Shown here piece after piece: positions 1 to 12,393 of a stretch of DNA of 64,000 nucleotides. Within the stretch, counting starts at the first letter, position 1. Every line of letters starts with the position of its first letter. The notes below the pieces were generated by a model. It saw nothing but the letters and a program-made list of their open reading frames with translations. It searched no databases and was not told the DNA's origin. The stretch comes from Davidsoniella eucalypti (taxonomy: Eukaryota; Ascomycota; Sordariomycetes; Microascales; Ceratocystidaceae): NCBI GenBank assembly GCA_004009845.1, contig RMBW01000068.1:124001-188000 (forward strand). The letters run 5' to 3'. Both the position numbers and the translations under genes were made by a program.

Positions 1-1071
1 TAAGCCTATTGTCCGGGTAAAAATACATATGCACACTTTTGCTTTTTTTTAAATCAGCATCAAAAACTTACTCATTTTGTCATGTTTGTTAGTTACAATC
101 TTCACTTCTTTGAGTTCACTTTGGACTTCACCTTATCATTTGAAGTCATTCATTTTTATTTTCACGTCAACGCTCAATGATGACAATACAAAAAATCAAG
201 GAAAGAAGATTGTGTGTATATTTCGCCCAACCAGTCTATCACAGAGAAAAAAAAACTTTGAAAAAGGTCCCCATTACAAAAAGATATATCAAGAAGAAAC
301 AATAAAAACACAGAAAAGATATCCTTCTCGCGCCCAGCGATACTAGTTAGTATATTATCAAGTAATAAACACGCCCTGTTTCGTATTTCAACTCCTACGA
401 TAAGTCTCTTCTTCCCCCCTCCCCCCATTTGTCATTAGAGTAGTTGTAAGTTTTACAGAAAACCAGACCAAGAACTCCCCCAGAATAAAAGCAAAAATAG
501 CAGGCAGCAGTAGAGAAAATATATGAAGGTAAAGCCAGAAAAGAAAATTGTGTAGAATCATAAAGCGTCGACACATCAGACGCTCCATGTTCTGGGGTAT
601 GAGTGACAATGCAAAATAAGCTACAAAATGAAGAAGAAGAAAAAACATAATAATATGAAGGTGAAGAAACCAGCAGGCTACATCCGAATCAAGAAGCAAC
701 AGATGACTGCTACTTGAAACGTGATGTTAGTTTGTGCTGCTTTTTATGGCCGGGTGCAGCCTCCAGAATTTCCGCCAGTGAAATTAATGTGAGTCTGGAG
801 GTGCTGGCCGTTTGGTCCAGTCGTAAATGAGGTCGCCGTCTCGGGTTCGTCGTCTCTTTCCATAGTATTAAGCTCCGCGCGCAGCCTGACTAGATGTGGT
901 GAGGTGTATCACCATCTTTAAAGCTCCCAATGCAATAAAAGATGGGCCTACCACGGGATATCAAAGGGTTCTAGCAGGCTGTTCATCTTGGTTTTCTCGA
1001 TACCTACAAGGTTCCGAGTAAACGAAGAATGAAATGAAAAAGGTGCTTTTTGTCCATGCGAGTGAAGCTAT
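1..1071. other. Intergenic, no gene seen
   Basis: AT-rich sequence downstream of the GPI-protein gene. The open frames in it are short and have no recognisable composition or splice context. The last part (roughly 720-1070) should hold the 3' UTR of the minus-strand gene that ends at 1072. I see nothing else here. Confidence 0.5.
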
Positions 1072-1767
1072 TTACAGCAGAGCAGCGAAAAGAGCAGCAA
1101 CCAGAGAGCCAGAGCCGATCATAACGGCGTTAGCGCTAGAAGAGGCAGTGGAGGTAGCAGTGGCCTCGGTAGTAGAGGTAGTGGCGTTGGCTGTAGCAGT
1201 GGCCGAAGAGGTGGCAGAGGTGGTGGAGGTGGCAGAAGCAGCATCCGCGGTACCGCAAGTCTCCTCAATGTCGGACTTGCAGGCAGACTGGGCGCTAGCA
1301 TCGCTGACAGCAGCGGAGATGCACTGGCTATAGGCCTCCTCACACATGTATGCGTCCATGGAAGTAGCGTAGCTGCTCAGATCGGGAGTAGTTCCATCGG
1401 AGCAAGTGCAGGTGTAGTCCAGAGTCGACTATAGATAAGCAAAAGGCTGGTAGTTAGCAACGTGCTATACACAGTGTGGCGTACAGATAATTTGAGAAGT
1501 GAAAGCTTACGGTATCGCAGGTGTTGGTGTTAGTGCTGCCGCAAATCTCGGTGCAAGTGTTACGTTGGCCACGGCAGTAGGCGGCTATAGAGTATGGAAG
1601 TTAGCTTATAGGGTTGCAGACGATGCAGGGTTAGGCGATGCCTGGATGGTCAACATACACTTGTCGCTATCGGAGATGGAGCTGGAATCAACGGTAGTGT
1701 TGGCGTAAGTGTAAGTAGCGGCGTGAGCGCCGGCGGCGAAGAGAGCGATGACGGACGAGGCACGCAT
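1072..1767 (-). CDS. GPI-anchored Cys-rich secreted protein (DUF7707-like)
   Basis: Three exons on the minus strand: 1767-1659, 1584-1511 and 1428-1072, with two GT-AG introns of 74 and 82 nt. The joined frame is continuous and gives 179 residues. Residues 1-16 look like a signal peptide (MRASSVIALFAAGAHA). The Cys-rich core follows, with YCRGQRNTCTEICG, then NTCDTSTLDYTCTCSDGTTPD, then paired-Cys segments (MCEEAYSQC, SACKSDIEETC). This spacing matches the fungal extracellular domain I know as DUF7707, found on GPI-anchored cell-surface proteins. A Ser/Thr/Ala-rich stalk of about 60 residues is a likely O-mannosylation region. The hydrophobic tail VMIGSGSLVAALFAALL fits a GPI-attachment signal. 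It is therefore probably a wall- or membrane-anchored protein. The biochemical role is unknown for the family. Confidence 0.82.
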
Positions 1768-3512
1768 TTTGACTGTGTAGAGACTGTTGATGGCGCTTAG
1801 TTAGCAACTAGATGGATAGACAAAAGGTAGATAGATAAATGGAAGGCAGGTGAATGATGGATAGACAACATACGTTTCTGGTCGAAGAAAACAAAAGATG
1901 AAGACGGGCTGGGAAAGAGATAATGGGAGATGGAGAATGATCAACGGACTGGCTTGGTGAAGATGACTTGAAGAACAGAAAAGAAGAGAAAGAGAGGGAA
2001 GAAAAAGTCAGAAGAAGCGGGCGAGAGGCAGAATTAAAAAGGTGAAACTGAGCAACTGGGAATCAACTTGGGAATGGGGGCAACTGGGATGGATTTGGCG
2101 GCAGGCGGGCTGATAACGGAAGGCACAAGGGGAGCAGAGCAACTACCAACTAGGAAGAAAAAAGAAGAAAAAAACACAAAAAAACATACAAACAACGGAC
2201 CAGATCAGGCAAAACAACACAGCTTTCTCACAGCCAATACATACACATGTAATGGAAAATACACCCAGAAGCTCCAAGTTTTCAGCATCGTCCGCTGAGC
2301 TACGACTAATCAAGCTACCTCAAACTGCTAGTATAGTAGACGAACAAGCCAGTCCTTGGAGGAACGAACAGGGCCAGCGCGGACCAGGGGCCTTTCGGCT
2401 TATCTAGCATCTTTTCTCTTTGTTTTCTCTTCTCTTTTCCAATTTCATGTTGCTACTGTCTTGGTTGTATACAGATATATACATACTATACACTACATTG
2501 TAGTTGTACATTGTATCGTAGAAGCTTTCGCAGACACGGGCTCTCTTCTTCTCTGGTTCTCTCTCGCTCTCCCCACTGAACTGCAGTGCTATTTGCTTTG
2601 CCTTCCTTTGCTTTGCTTGTGCTGCCTCCTTGTTCTTGTCGTCGGAATTATTCTGGTAGCTTGTGTCTTGGCGGGCCTTCGCTTCTCTTCGCCGTGCTTT
2701 TGCCGCCTCTTATCTTGGCCATCGTGTGTCAATACGCGTTCATTCGCAGCTTCTACTACCTTGCCTTTTTTATGCAGCGGACTCTGCTACGCACTTCGAT
2801 TAACGGTCTTAGCCGTCTGTGGAAACTTTATTTTCTCCATGTTCTCACAGAAAATATATATATACATAATAAAAAGGGAATTAAGAAGCACCGTCATACA
2901 TGGCATACCCGATGCGGCATAGCTGCCCGGTGCCAACTTCTCGCCAGGAGCATTTTGCGCTCGAGCCAATTCTCCTGCTTTTTTTCTTCCGTTTCTTTCT
3001 CTGGCTACGCTTTGGTGGGTTCCAGAGCCAACCTAGTTGTAGAAGGGCCCCTGGTTGCAAGATGGGCCTTCAAAGTACATCATATCCAGCCGATTCTAGT
3101 CGCAATCACTACCACACTTGCTCTAACTCTTGGAATGAGGTGAGAAAGGAGTTAGGAGCCGGTTATTCTGCTGCAGGAACGCATTCGGTCTATAATACAC
3201 AGATAAGTCAGTCCGATTCGATTCGATAGAAATACTGTCTGAAATTCTCACCAGCTTGGCTTCTTCTTGTCATCATGTCTCGCCGGGAACGGCATCCAGA
3301 AACAGAACGAGAGTCAGAATCCCAAAACCAAACAATGAATCAATATCCATGTATCATCCAACATGCTATTGTTGCTGCATCGGTCGGATCCCAGACACGA
3401 AAGAAGACAAGACAGGCAAATATACACCGGGGTTCTTTTTCGCTTTTGCCTTCGTACCACTTCACTGGACCTCAGGCCCTGGCTCTTTGTTTAGCGGTAG
3501 TGATAGGCCTTG
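1768..3512. other. Intergenic, pyrimidine-rich; no supported gene
   Basis: Holds the 5' region of the GPI-protein gene (purine-rich on the plus strand, 1900-2040) and a CT-rich stretch (2400-2800). A frame at 2356-2922 is open but is a Leu/Cys/Ser-rich translation of pyrimidine-rich DNA with no domain. A start in good context occurs at 3275 (MSRRERHPE...), but its frame does not continue into recognisable protein. Confidence 0.4.
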
Positions 3513-3791
3513 CTACAGGCCCTGTTGCGATCTGATGAGGCCAGGTCTAGGAAACATGGTTTGTCTTCCTATCAATGAACCCGCAATGCCCATGGCAGGA
3601 AAGAACAGCACGACAACCATGACGATGGGGAGCCGAGCCCAAAGTTCAGCCCATTTTCCTAGCTGTGTAGAGAATGAAGAAGATGCTCCAAGGGGGTCGC
3701 TAGAGGTCATGCGCTCGCGCCTACCACCCACTAAGCCGTGCTGCAGTGCTATAATACGCTGTAAAGCTTTTGCATTGGCCGCTAAGCCCAT
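3513..3791 (-). CDS. Possible small single-pass membrane protein
   Basis: A 92-residue frame that looks more protein-like than its surroundings. It has an amphipathic start (MGLAANAKALQRIIALQHG), a polar middle (SSDPLGASSSFS), and then a clear hydrophobic segment around residues 50-72 (WARLPIVMVVVLFFPAMGI). The DNA is more GC-rich than the flanks. I do not recognise a family. A pyrimidine-rich CAG lies inside the frame near 3655-3670 and could be a splice acceptor, so the true exon may be shorter and joined to something upstream. It could also be a decayed gene fragment. Confidence 0.3.
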   Translation of the reverse strand: MGLAANAKALQRIIALQHGLVGGRRERMTSSDPLGASSSFSTQLGKWAELWARLPIVMVVVLFFPAMGIAGSLIGRQTMFPRPGLIRSQQGL

Positions 3792-3807
3792 CTGCCCATC
3801 TACATAG

Positions 3808-4935
3808 CATGCTTCATAGTTGCTGAGCCAGTCTCGGTCCAGAAACTAAGCCCACGTCTGCGCCCAAACCCCTCTTGCCTCCCATCTTCAAATCGTTCCC
3901 AGATGGCATGAGAAAAATAATTGCCAGATACTATCTTACAGCCGTCAAGGTTTGGACACTAGGTGAGGAACGCGTAACCAAGTTCTGGTCAGGTCAGTTT
4001 GGATTCAAGCCGGATACTCCTTCCAACCTCGACTTTTCTTGTCGTCTATTTGTATCTCTTCACGTTTTCTTTATATCAACTTGAAACAAAGAAAAGTTGG
4101 GGGAAAAAAGGGTATGCAAAAAAAAAAAAAAAGAGTTTCTCTAGCATCTTCCAATGCCGCTAGCGAGAAACGAGTCTGTGTTCATGACGATGACGACAAA
4201 TCGCCCTAGCCTGCCAATCCCTGAACTTTTGTTTTCTTTGACTACCAAATATCAAATCTGTTATTGCTACATATCTATGTATCTCATCTATGATTTGGAA
4301 AGCCGGTCCACCTGTTGGCCCCAACATATAAGTTTTTTGGGCGTTTTTTTCTTTACATGTTGTTTCGCTATACTGTCGGACCTGCTTATTTCCTTTGTTT
4401 TACCAAAATGGACAAAGCATTCTCGAGCCACGATTCTAACTGAAATCGGCACCATCAGAGACAACGCATAAGTTCTCTGAATGTGGCATTACGTTCCTGC
4501 TATACGACGTTTCTAGGGTTAATATACCCTGCGATGATCACGGACAACGTTTTATATGATAAGGAGCCGTGCGTATCTTTTCGCCTACATTGTGTCTTAC
4601 TTTTTGTCTTTTTCAAACACCCAAATGCCTTTTCAATTTTACCCTTGACCGAACCAAATCTCAGAGTAAAGTGTTTCAATGTTTATTTATTTATTTATTT
4701 ATCGTTTTACGTCTTTATGTGGATCACGTGGATCCGACCCTAGTGGATCGTTAGACGTCGAGAAACCCTAATGGTCCTCGAAGATCCCCCCATAGTGGAG
4801 GTCCGAACTAAAACTAAAAAAGCAAAACAGAAAACACAGAAAAACAAATTTCGCATGGTGGAAGCAGTGGAGAATACAAGCAGCGCTAACCTGGCTAAAC
4901 TTGTTTCTTCACTGTCCACCTAGCAGGTTGTTTGA
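3808..4935. other. Intergenic; nothing supported
   Basis: AT-rich, with an A run near 4118-4131 and a TTTA microsatellite at about 4681-4702. A short frame just before the tandem duplication (start near 4855, MVEAVENTSSANLAKLV, stopped after about 23 codons) could be a retroelement gag relic. I cannot support it further. Confidence 0.35.
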
Positions 4936-5475
4936 GACACAAAGGAAAAGACCAGAGTGCTCAGGGTGCGAGGGAGATGCTCAAGGAGACAACTATCGCG
5001 AGGTCGGTGTCGGGGGATCGGGAGGAGGTCAAGCAGCATTAAGCTAAACTTTCTTCACAGCCGTCCCCCTGGTTGGTTGTTGGAAAACACAGTGGAAACC
5101 CAAAGTGTTTTCATTGTGAGGGAGCGACTCAAGGAGAAGCTATCACAGGTTTGTTTTGGCATAATCAAATGAGGTGCAAAGCACAACACAAGAAGAGCCG
5201 GGGATTGGTAGGCACAAAGGAAAAGACCAGAGTGCTCCGGTGCGAGGGAGATGCTCAAAGAGACAACTATCGCGAGGTCAGTGTCGGGGGATCGGGAGGA
5301 GGTCAAGCAGCATTAAGCTAAACTTTCTTCACAGCCGTCCCCCTGGTGGGTTGTTAGAAAACACAGAGGAAACCCAATGTGTTTTCATTGTGAGGGAGCG
5401 ACTCAAGGAGAAGCTATCACAATTTGTTTTGGCATGATCAAATGAAGTGCAAAGCACAACAAAAGAAGAGCCGGA
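4936..5475. repeat. 275-bp direct tandem duplication
   Basis: Two adjacent copies with a 275-bp period: 4936-5210 and 5211 to about 5475. They share long identical blocks (for example the block starting CACAAAGGAAAAGACCAGAG) and differ mainly by single substitutions, many of them G/A. Each copy contains two Cys-containing near-repeats (frame PKCFHCEGATQG and a related CEGDAQGDNYRE) that faintly resemble a degraded retroviral-type zinc knuckle. No copy holds a long open frame. It may be a retroelement gag remnant, but that is a weak inference. Confidence 0.75.
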
Positions 5476-8400
5476 AATGTCGGGCAACTGGAACCTTCAA
5501 AGTGTTGCCCTCCGAGTGTGAGTGTGAATTCCTGAGCAGCGGAGATGAGGCTCGGGAGACCAGCGATCGCGAAAAGTGTAGAGAAAAGGGGGTGGGCGAT
5601 CGTTGGTGAGAATTACCCTCGAGAGAGGAAGAAACAGGCTCAAGGCCTCACAAAACGGAGCATCATGAAATAAATCAATAGATGCGAGAGAATGGACAGC
5701 GACATTGGTGATATGTGCTGGTCGCTCTTAAAAACCCACGACGAAGGGGAATTTTTCGTCTTTGGACAAAGGAGGAGGCACCGAAAACTCAAAGGTACCC
5801 CCCCGAGGGTTGTAGGAGGGAAGGTTGAGTGTTTCAATGTTACCAGAGGCGTCATTCATTACTCGTAGCCTTGGCTAACCCTTCACTATATCGTAACCCT
5901 AGTGTATATATTAACACTGTCTGTCATCCAGTTTTCTGTAACTAACAATATTGACTAACAACTCCGAGTTCCTGATCGTAGTACGATTTCTCTCACTTTT
6001 ATTTGTATTTTACGTGGTTCCTCTAATATTCCTGGCCTGAAAACATTATATCGGGGGAGAGAAGAAGACGAAGAGGGACGATAATGATTGAAAGAAAACT
6101 CCTCGGTTCATAAGTGCTAGATATCAAGCCTCGATATAATTTACCATTTACAGTTTATCCGTTGTGAAGTGTGCTAGAAGAAAGTTCAAATATTCCATAC
6201 GAGGAGAATGCGCGTTGTAACGGATTTAATAATATGACGGCAAGGAATTAGTTCACTTGACACTTTTACTTATTAGAATTCTCAGCTTAGATAGGGCTTA
6301 TAGTGGTACTATACCAGTTGTCGAACTGTTGGATACCTAGTTCCCTCCCTTTGTTTTTTTTAGTGCATTTTTGTATGTAGTCGAACCCATGGTGACTAAG
6401 TCTGCCATGGAAACAGAATCAGAGTAGATGTGAAGCACGGCCAAGATGAAACGCGTATGAAATATCAGCAAATCAGTAAGTGCTACTATAGGTACTCATT
6501 GACTTGAGTTTACTGGATCCTTTTTTCTTCCTTGTCATTATCCTTTAGTCTTTAGTATTCTTCTCTTTACCGAAATTAGGGGATGGAACGGATATAACAT
6601 GTTAGTCCACTTGATCAAGTTCACGATAGTGCTAGTTCTACAATTTACACTAAGGCGGCAAATAGTGTGAGATAGTAACCTTGGGGATTTAATGCTTTCT
6701 CATCAAAAGAAAAGATCCTTCAGTGAATCCCACATTTGATCAAAAGAAAACATGTGCGTTTTTTTGCATCTTAGTTGAATGGCAGGGGGCGCAATATCGG
6801 TGAATGCCACGCAAGTCGAGGGCCAAGTTATCAGGTCGGAGCCATAGACATTTTCGGTTGTTTTGTTTTTATCCGTCACAGAAGCAACAGGGGGTGACGA
6901 TAAGAAGAGAAGACTAGAAAAGAGAAAACATTTTTTGATTTATATGAGTGTACATACATAGAGTAAACTTGATAACTTTGAGTAGCTCCCCAGCCCCTTT
7001 GCAACATCCGAAGAAACGGACCTTCTTCTTCCGAGATCTTAATCTTTATACTCTTTGTTTCTGGCGTAGTAAGAATCGTCCGTGTTTTATCATTTAAAGC
7101 CTTTGCAAATGGCCGAATCAGAGATATAACGTGATAGCATGTGGTATCATTCTAAGGGAAACAGTTGTAAGTATGAGGAAAAATAAGGATACAAAGATAC
7201 TAGCTAAACAGGATAGAAAAAAAAATGTGTCGGACATAACGGACTCCCGCAGCGGGTGCAAATGTTCAACATATTTTCCCGTTCTATTTTTTAGTACCAG
7301 GCAGATAGTACGTGTAAGTCTTGAAAGCTGACCTGAAAAAATAGACTAATAAAATAGCGGTGGATGGACAAAAAAACAAGGGCGTCAAGGCCTTAGTCGA
7401 GCGCTGTAACATTCCCTGTAAGTTATGAAGTCATAGATCCATTCCCAGCCTGATTACCACATGGAAGCTGTCTTCCTTCATCATTTGTAGTCTTAGATGT
7501 CAACTGTAAGCTATAGCTAGTTTTTTTCGTAACACTGCCTCATTTTGACAGGTACATCGGCGGGGTTGAAATGGCTTTACTGGGTTTTGAATAGTTAGCT
7601 AATTGAGAGATAAAAATACTGTGCTGCTAAATGGAGGGCCTAATTGAAAATATTTACCGGCATGTTTTGTGTTTGTTAGTCAGCGAAGAATATCTATATA
7701 GGTTGCCAGATGGGAGATAGCACATTTCTCAGCTGCTATAATTGCTACTATTTAGGCTACAATAGTGGGTGTATGGTCAGCTGTAGGACGCCCTAAAAGG
7801 GTCTCAATTTTCAGGTCTTTAGGCCTAAGGAATTGAATTAACTGGTGTATTTTGTCATTATTATTGCCAACGCAGCAACTTGGGATTTCATGCCAGCGGC
7901 CTTTCTGTGCAGATTCCTGGAGCAAGCAATTCTTTTTGTCAAAGATAGTTGCAATTGATCTGCGGATTCCAGATCCAGAACCTACAGGACTTCCGTCACT
8001 CCGTTCGTTGGAGGAACACGTGAAGCAACTAGTTGAACATCATGCATATGCATAAGTGAATCTATTGTTCTCGTCCTTCGGCTTGTCTCCCAGCCTTTTC
8101 TATTGACATCGTTTATGAGCCGTCGCTTTTGATATCTGCTGTTTCCGTTCTTATCATGAGTTGGTGTCAGCTAGATTTGTCTTTGATTCCATAGCAGACT
8201 CAGACATTTGTATTGCTCTCAGAATAGCTTGTTCCCCCGCCTTTTACGTAGTTGGAGAAAGATTTGCACTTTGCAAAGGATCATGTAAAAACTGCTCTAA
8301 TCAGAACTATGCTGTGAACATTAGGCCAGCCTAGTATTGCTGCTGCTCAGTTGTGCGACTAACAAGACAAAGATATCGGTGGCAGTACGCACCTACTTGA

Positions 8401-10818
8401 TTGTGGCTGTTCCTAGCCACCCTGATAATCAATCACCTGGAGTCTCAATTGCAACCAGACAAGCTTTTGCATTTGGCATGCCAGCGCACAAAGACACTTT
8501 CCCTGCAGATATACAGATATAGTATCTGTGGCTTACCAACAGCACAGAATGGGTCTATCTAGCCAGTAGGACCTGCTTTCCTGCTTTCTGGTCGTCAGAT
8601 CGCATGATAAAACGACGGCAACTAAGCAAACAATTGCAAGCAGAATTTGTTTATCTTCCTCCATTCCAGCGCCTGTAAACGCCGAAAACAAGAACAAAGC
8701 AAACAATGTTACCGGAAAAAAACATCCCTAGGCTTCTTTTCAAGAAAATAACAAGGCCTAACTTCACTCAGCCATGCTATAATAGCCGTGCGCAACCACT
8801 CCCGTTCGTTGCTGACATATGGGCTACGTCACCACTGAAGGCTTGGACTTGAACTTTCTCTTCACACTTAACCAAAAAAACAACAAAAAAAAACAACGAC
8901 GTTGCTAGCAACACTCAAAGCCGTGACTAGAAACCTGATAGGGCTCAAGAAGTACATGTAGCTTAAGAATAGGAAAAAGGGGACGGGACACTATGCCCAG
9001 TAATAGACCACAGACTAGCCCGTGGGAAACCTTCTCTACAGTCATGACGTACTGCCCTGGAGTGAACTGTGCGTCTTCCGATCCATCCTAGTAAGTTCTT
9101 TTTCTTCTTTTTCCTCGAGAGTACACAACATGAAAGAAGTCTTCACGTTCTCTTTTACCAGATCTTGGAGGAGATTTGCTTCAGGTTTTCAGGTACCCTA
9201 ACCATGGCTCGGCCCCATCAGGTCGGCTCTTGCCCAGTGCCGTGATATTGAAGCAGAACATAAATATATCCAGGACTCTACTATCATGCCGTCATTGGCC
9301 TGTGCCAATAGCCAATGTGTAATAATATACATCATCTATAACTTTGAGGCTGTCGCCGACTTGTCATGTTCACGATTGAAGGAAGAAGGTGGCTCTTATA
9401 ATAAACTATATCATAGTATATACCGAAGAGCTGAGGCCGGGCCACGGTCATGAGCAGTTTTTATATGCTTTGATACGTTAGATATGTAGTAACACTTACA
9501 TCGATTTTGAAAGGATCATAACTTACAGATCATATCAAAGTTCCATCTGGACAATGCCGTGTTTTCTGTGCTCATTAGATAAAAGAGAGTTAAACCACAA
9601 ACTACACGATCTTGGATAGCTACAAGCTGCAGAAAAGAAAGGCGCGACTTGCATGAGGACATCAAGCTGGGACCTGCCTATTCGAACGTCGCGTCTCTTG
9701 GTAACGCTTTCTTATAATGACACCACTGAAGGATAGCCTACGTTGATTGGTATTCCTTATCCCGTGTTTTGCATATACGGTCTCTTCTTCTTAGAATGAT
9801 CTCTGACCTGTCAATGTACGACATGACACCTGTGTCTCACACTGATGCCGTGGTTTTCACATTAGAGTACCGCAAGTGTAACCTATGAGAGCCTTTTTCT
9901 AACATAGATACCACAAATGCAAGCTGTTGTATGATTTAAGGGGCCCATGGGCCGACTTTATGAGTCTTATGCGTGCTTCCATTTCAGTGTATTCATAGAC
10001 ACTAGCAAGAGTAGCCACAACACAACTCTACAACTCGCACTCGGGAACTTGCTATTCAGGACGCAAGTTATCTATAACTGGCCGTTGCTGTAGTGTAGTC
10101 TACCTGCTTCTTTAGTGAAAGCAAGAAAGGGGTATGGACTCTTACATAGACAGATACCTACTTTGCTCGCCTATGCAAGTTGATGGAGATGGGCGCGGGG
10201 TGAATTCTTCACTACTGTAGCTGTGAGCAAAGATTAGACCTTGAGAGATCCATGCTAAAGAAGAAAAGGGGGATACTATATAATCGAAAGATAGCATATA
10301 CTGAAGTGGATCATATCGTATTAGTGTCATGTGCTGAAGTACAACCATGTGAGCACACGGGTTGGTAGCTGCTATTGTTAACGTAGTTACATATAATTGA
10401 CTTTGGTGCTGTTACACCGACTTTACATTCCCATTCAAGCCAGCCCATGCTACTTGCTGTTGATATCGCACATCTTCTATCAAGATTGCCATTTTCCAAT
10501 ACACTACAGTAGCGTTAGGATTATTATTTGGAATATCATGCCGTAAGCTGGGGATTTCTATGGTCAACTATGACTGTTACAGATAAAAAACTGCAATCAG
10601 CATGGTAAGACAGTATTGAATGTATATATGTACATACATATAAGCTGATTTAGCACAGCGTTAGTAAGGAGTTGGAGTCTTGCCAGATGAAGTATCTTTG
10701 TTAAATTCCAAAATATAACATCGATTGATTATTTTTTGACGTTAATAATATAAAATCAAACTACGCTTTAGTTCTATCATGTACTGTCTTCCTATAACCA
10801 TATGGACGATCGTAAAGT
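5476..10818. other. Gene desert, 5.3 kb
   Basis: AT-rich sequence with no open frame over about 70 codons and no domain or splice-linked exon I can recognise. A short frame at 7852-8055 ends in a protein-like stretch (IPDPEPTGLPSLRSLEEHV), but nothing joins to it. It probably consists of decayed repeats. Confidence 0.4.
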
Positions 10819-10885
10819 CATTGATTGATTTGATTTGATTCAATTACTTAACGTCTACCTACTGTTATTTCGCAGTAATACGACG
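10819..10885 (+). repeat. Left arm of imperfect inverted repeat
   Basis: Shares with the reverse complement of 12592-12646, in the same order, TTTGATTTGATT, then TTAACGTCTACCTA, then ATACGACG. The arms face each other and enclose about 1.7 kb containing a tRNA gene and a LINE relic. This resembles the termini of a DNA transposon or foldback element. No transposase is visible between them. Confidence 0.55.
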
Positions 10886-11429
10886 GCACATTCCGGGCGG
10901 AAGCGGTAGGTTAATGTCACCTTCTAACTAGCTCCCGAGCGGTCAGCAAATGCAGGTGTGCGGAGGCCGAACCTCTCTGATGACTTTTAAGGGTCTAGCA
11001 CTAAGGCCAAGAGTGCTCTCTGTCTAGCGCAACCCGATGATAAGCCTGTGGGGTTCCAGAATTGGCTACCTGGTGTTTTTACCGTACAACACAGACTGTG
11101 TTGTTGTTGTTATATTTATCCTCTTCCTAAACTATTACGAGTGGATTTTTGAGACCGGCCGAGCCGATTTTTCTGTCACCGGGTTTTCTGTCTCCTCCAC
11201 CCGTGTCACTTCAAGGTCCGGATCTGCCCTCGGGTGTCCATAGGACGCCATCCGTAGATACCCCCGTGTTACTTTAAAATGAAACAAAAACTGAAAAGCA
11301 AAAACCATACAAAAGGAGCAAAACAAGATATAAAAAGAAAACCATACGAGACAAAGGAAAAGTTAAAACACAAGTAGAGAGAGAAATTTCAGGAAGTCGA
11401 AGGTGTAAGACGAAAGGTCAACAGATGTT

Positions 11430-12245
11430 GAGTCCAATATCATAGAAAAGTCCATGCCCTTTTTATAAGGGCTTTTGCCAGAGTTCGTCTGCTTGAGGTG
11501 CTTCTCGGCAGTTCCTGTACAAACGTTGCGGTCCAGGCTCCTGGTTTGCCTTTGCAGGTCTAGAGATGGTAGAGGTCCTTGTCTCTATCGCATGATTTGC
11601 ATTTGAGTGAAGCGTCCTTGTGTTGGAAACGTAAGTGGTAGTCTTTGAAGTCACCATGGCCAGACATAGCAGCTAGCACTGCTCCTTGGATTTGTCTTGG
11701 CCCTCCTGGAGCTTGGCGTGGAAATTGTTGTCCTTGATAGTCGCTTGTACTCTAAACCATTGTTCGTGTTTGGCGTGCGTGTCTTCCTTGATCCATCTTC
11801 TAGCTGTGGCTAGAAGGGCGTCTCTAAATCCTAGGTGTCGGTTGCTGCTGCTTTAGCTAACTTGTCGGCTTCTTCGTTGTCGTGTATGTCTTTGTGGCCT
11901 GGCACCCAGATGCTGCATATTCGTAGTCCTCGATGCCTCTGTTTGGCTGCCTGTATCCATATCTTCGTTTCGTCTACTGCTTGCTGCGATGTTCCAGTTC
12001 GTTGTGCCATGTTGTTGAGACGGTGAACTGCTGCTTGGTTGTTTGAGCATATCGTCTGATCCGTCTCGATTTGTCTGGTTGGGAGGTGCATGAAAGAGGC
12101 CTAGTAGGATAGCTTTTACTTCCACATCAGCAACCTCCACCAAATTTCCGCATGCTTGTTTCCCACTGGTCAGTCGTTGGTTATTCGTACCAGCCTGCTC
12201 CTGCCCATCCGTTACTTAGCTTGGAGCCGTCTGTGTAAAGCACAA
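11430..12245 (-). mobile_element. Decayed, 5'-truncated LINE fragment (RNase H to zinc finger)
   Basis: Read on the minus strand, pieces of a LINE C-terminus appear in order across several frames. First comes LYTDGSKLSNGWAGAGWY near 12180-12240 (RNase H first Asp motif). Then VADVEVKAILLGL, then ICSIWVPGHKDIHDNEEADKLA near 11860-11930 (last RNase H motif). A linker with WIKEDTHAKHEQWF follows, and last a Cys-Cys-His finger near 11570-11610 (CKSCDRDKDLYH) broken by a stop codon. Frames are shifted several times, so it is inactive. The order RNase H then CCHC matches the C-terminus of Tad1-type fungal LINEs, but the sequence is a different and much older lineage than the LINE at 56.5-64 kb. The region upstream of the first RNase H motif is missing. 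Confidence 0.75.
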
Positions 12246-12393
12246 CACAGACTATGAAAAGCTGAAAGGCCGGCGGATGTCGGCACGGGGGTTTGACCCC
12301 GGCGGATTACGGTTTTCCAAAAGCCATTGATAATCAAAAGACAGCAAAAATGAGAAAACTCTAGTATTTTTTATTGCAAATTGGCAAAAAGAC

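Noticed and set aside
1034..1333. Plus-strand Ala/Val/Glu-rich open frame
   Set aside because: It is the mirror of the Ser/Thr/Ala-rich stalk of the minus-strand GPI protein, which has splice sites, a signal peptide and a Cys pattern.
2356..2922. 188-codon plus-strand frame, Leu/Cys-rich
   Set aside because: Arises from pyrimidine-rich DNA; no domain, no start context, no splice partners.
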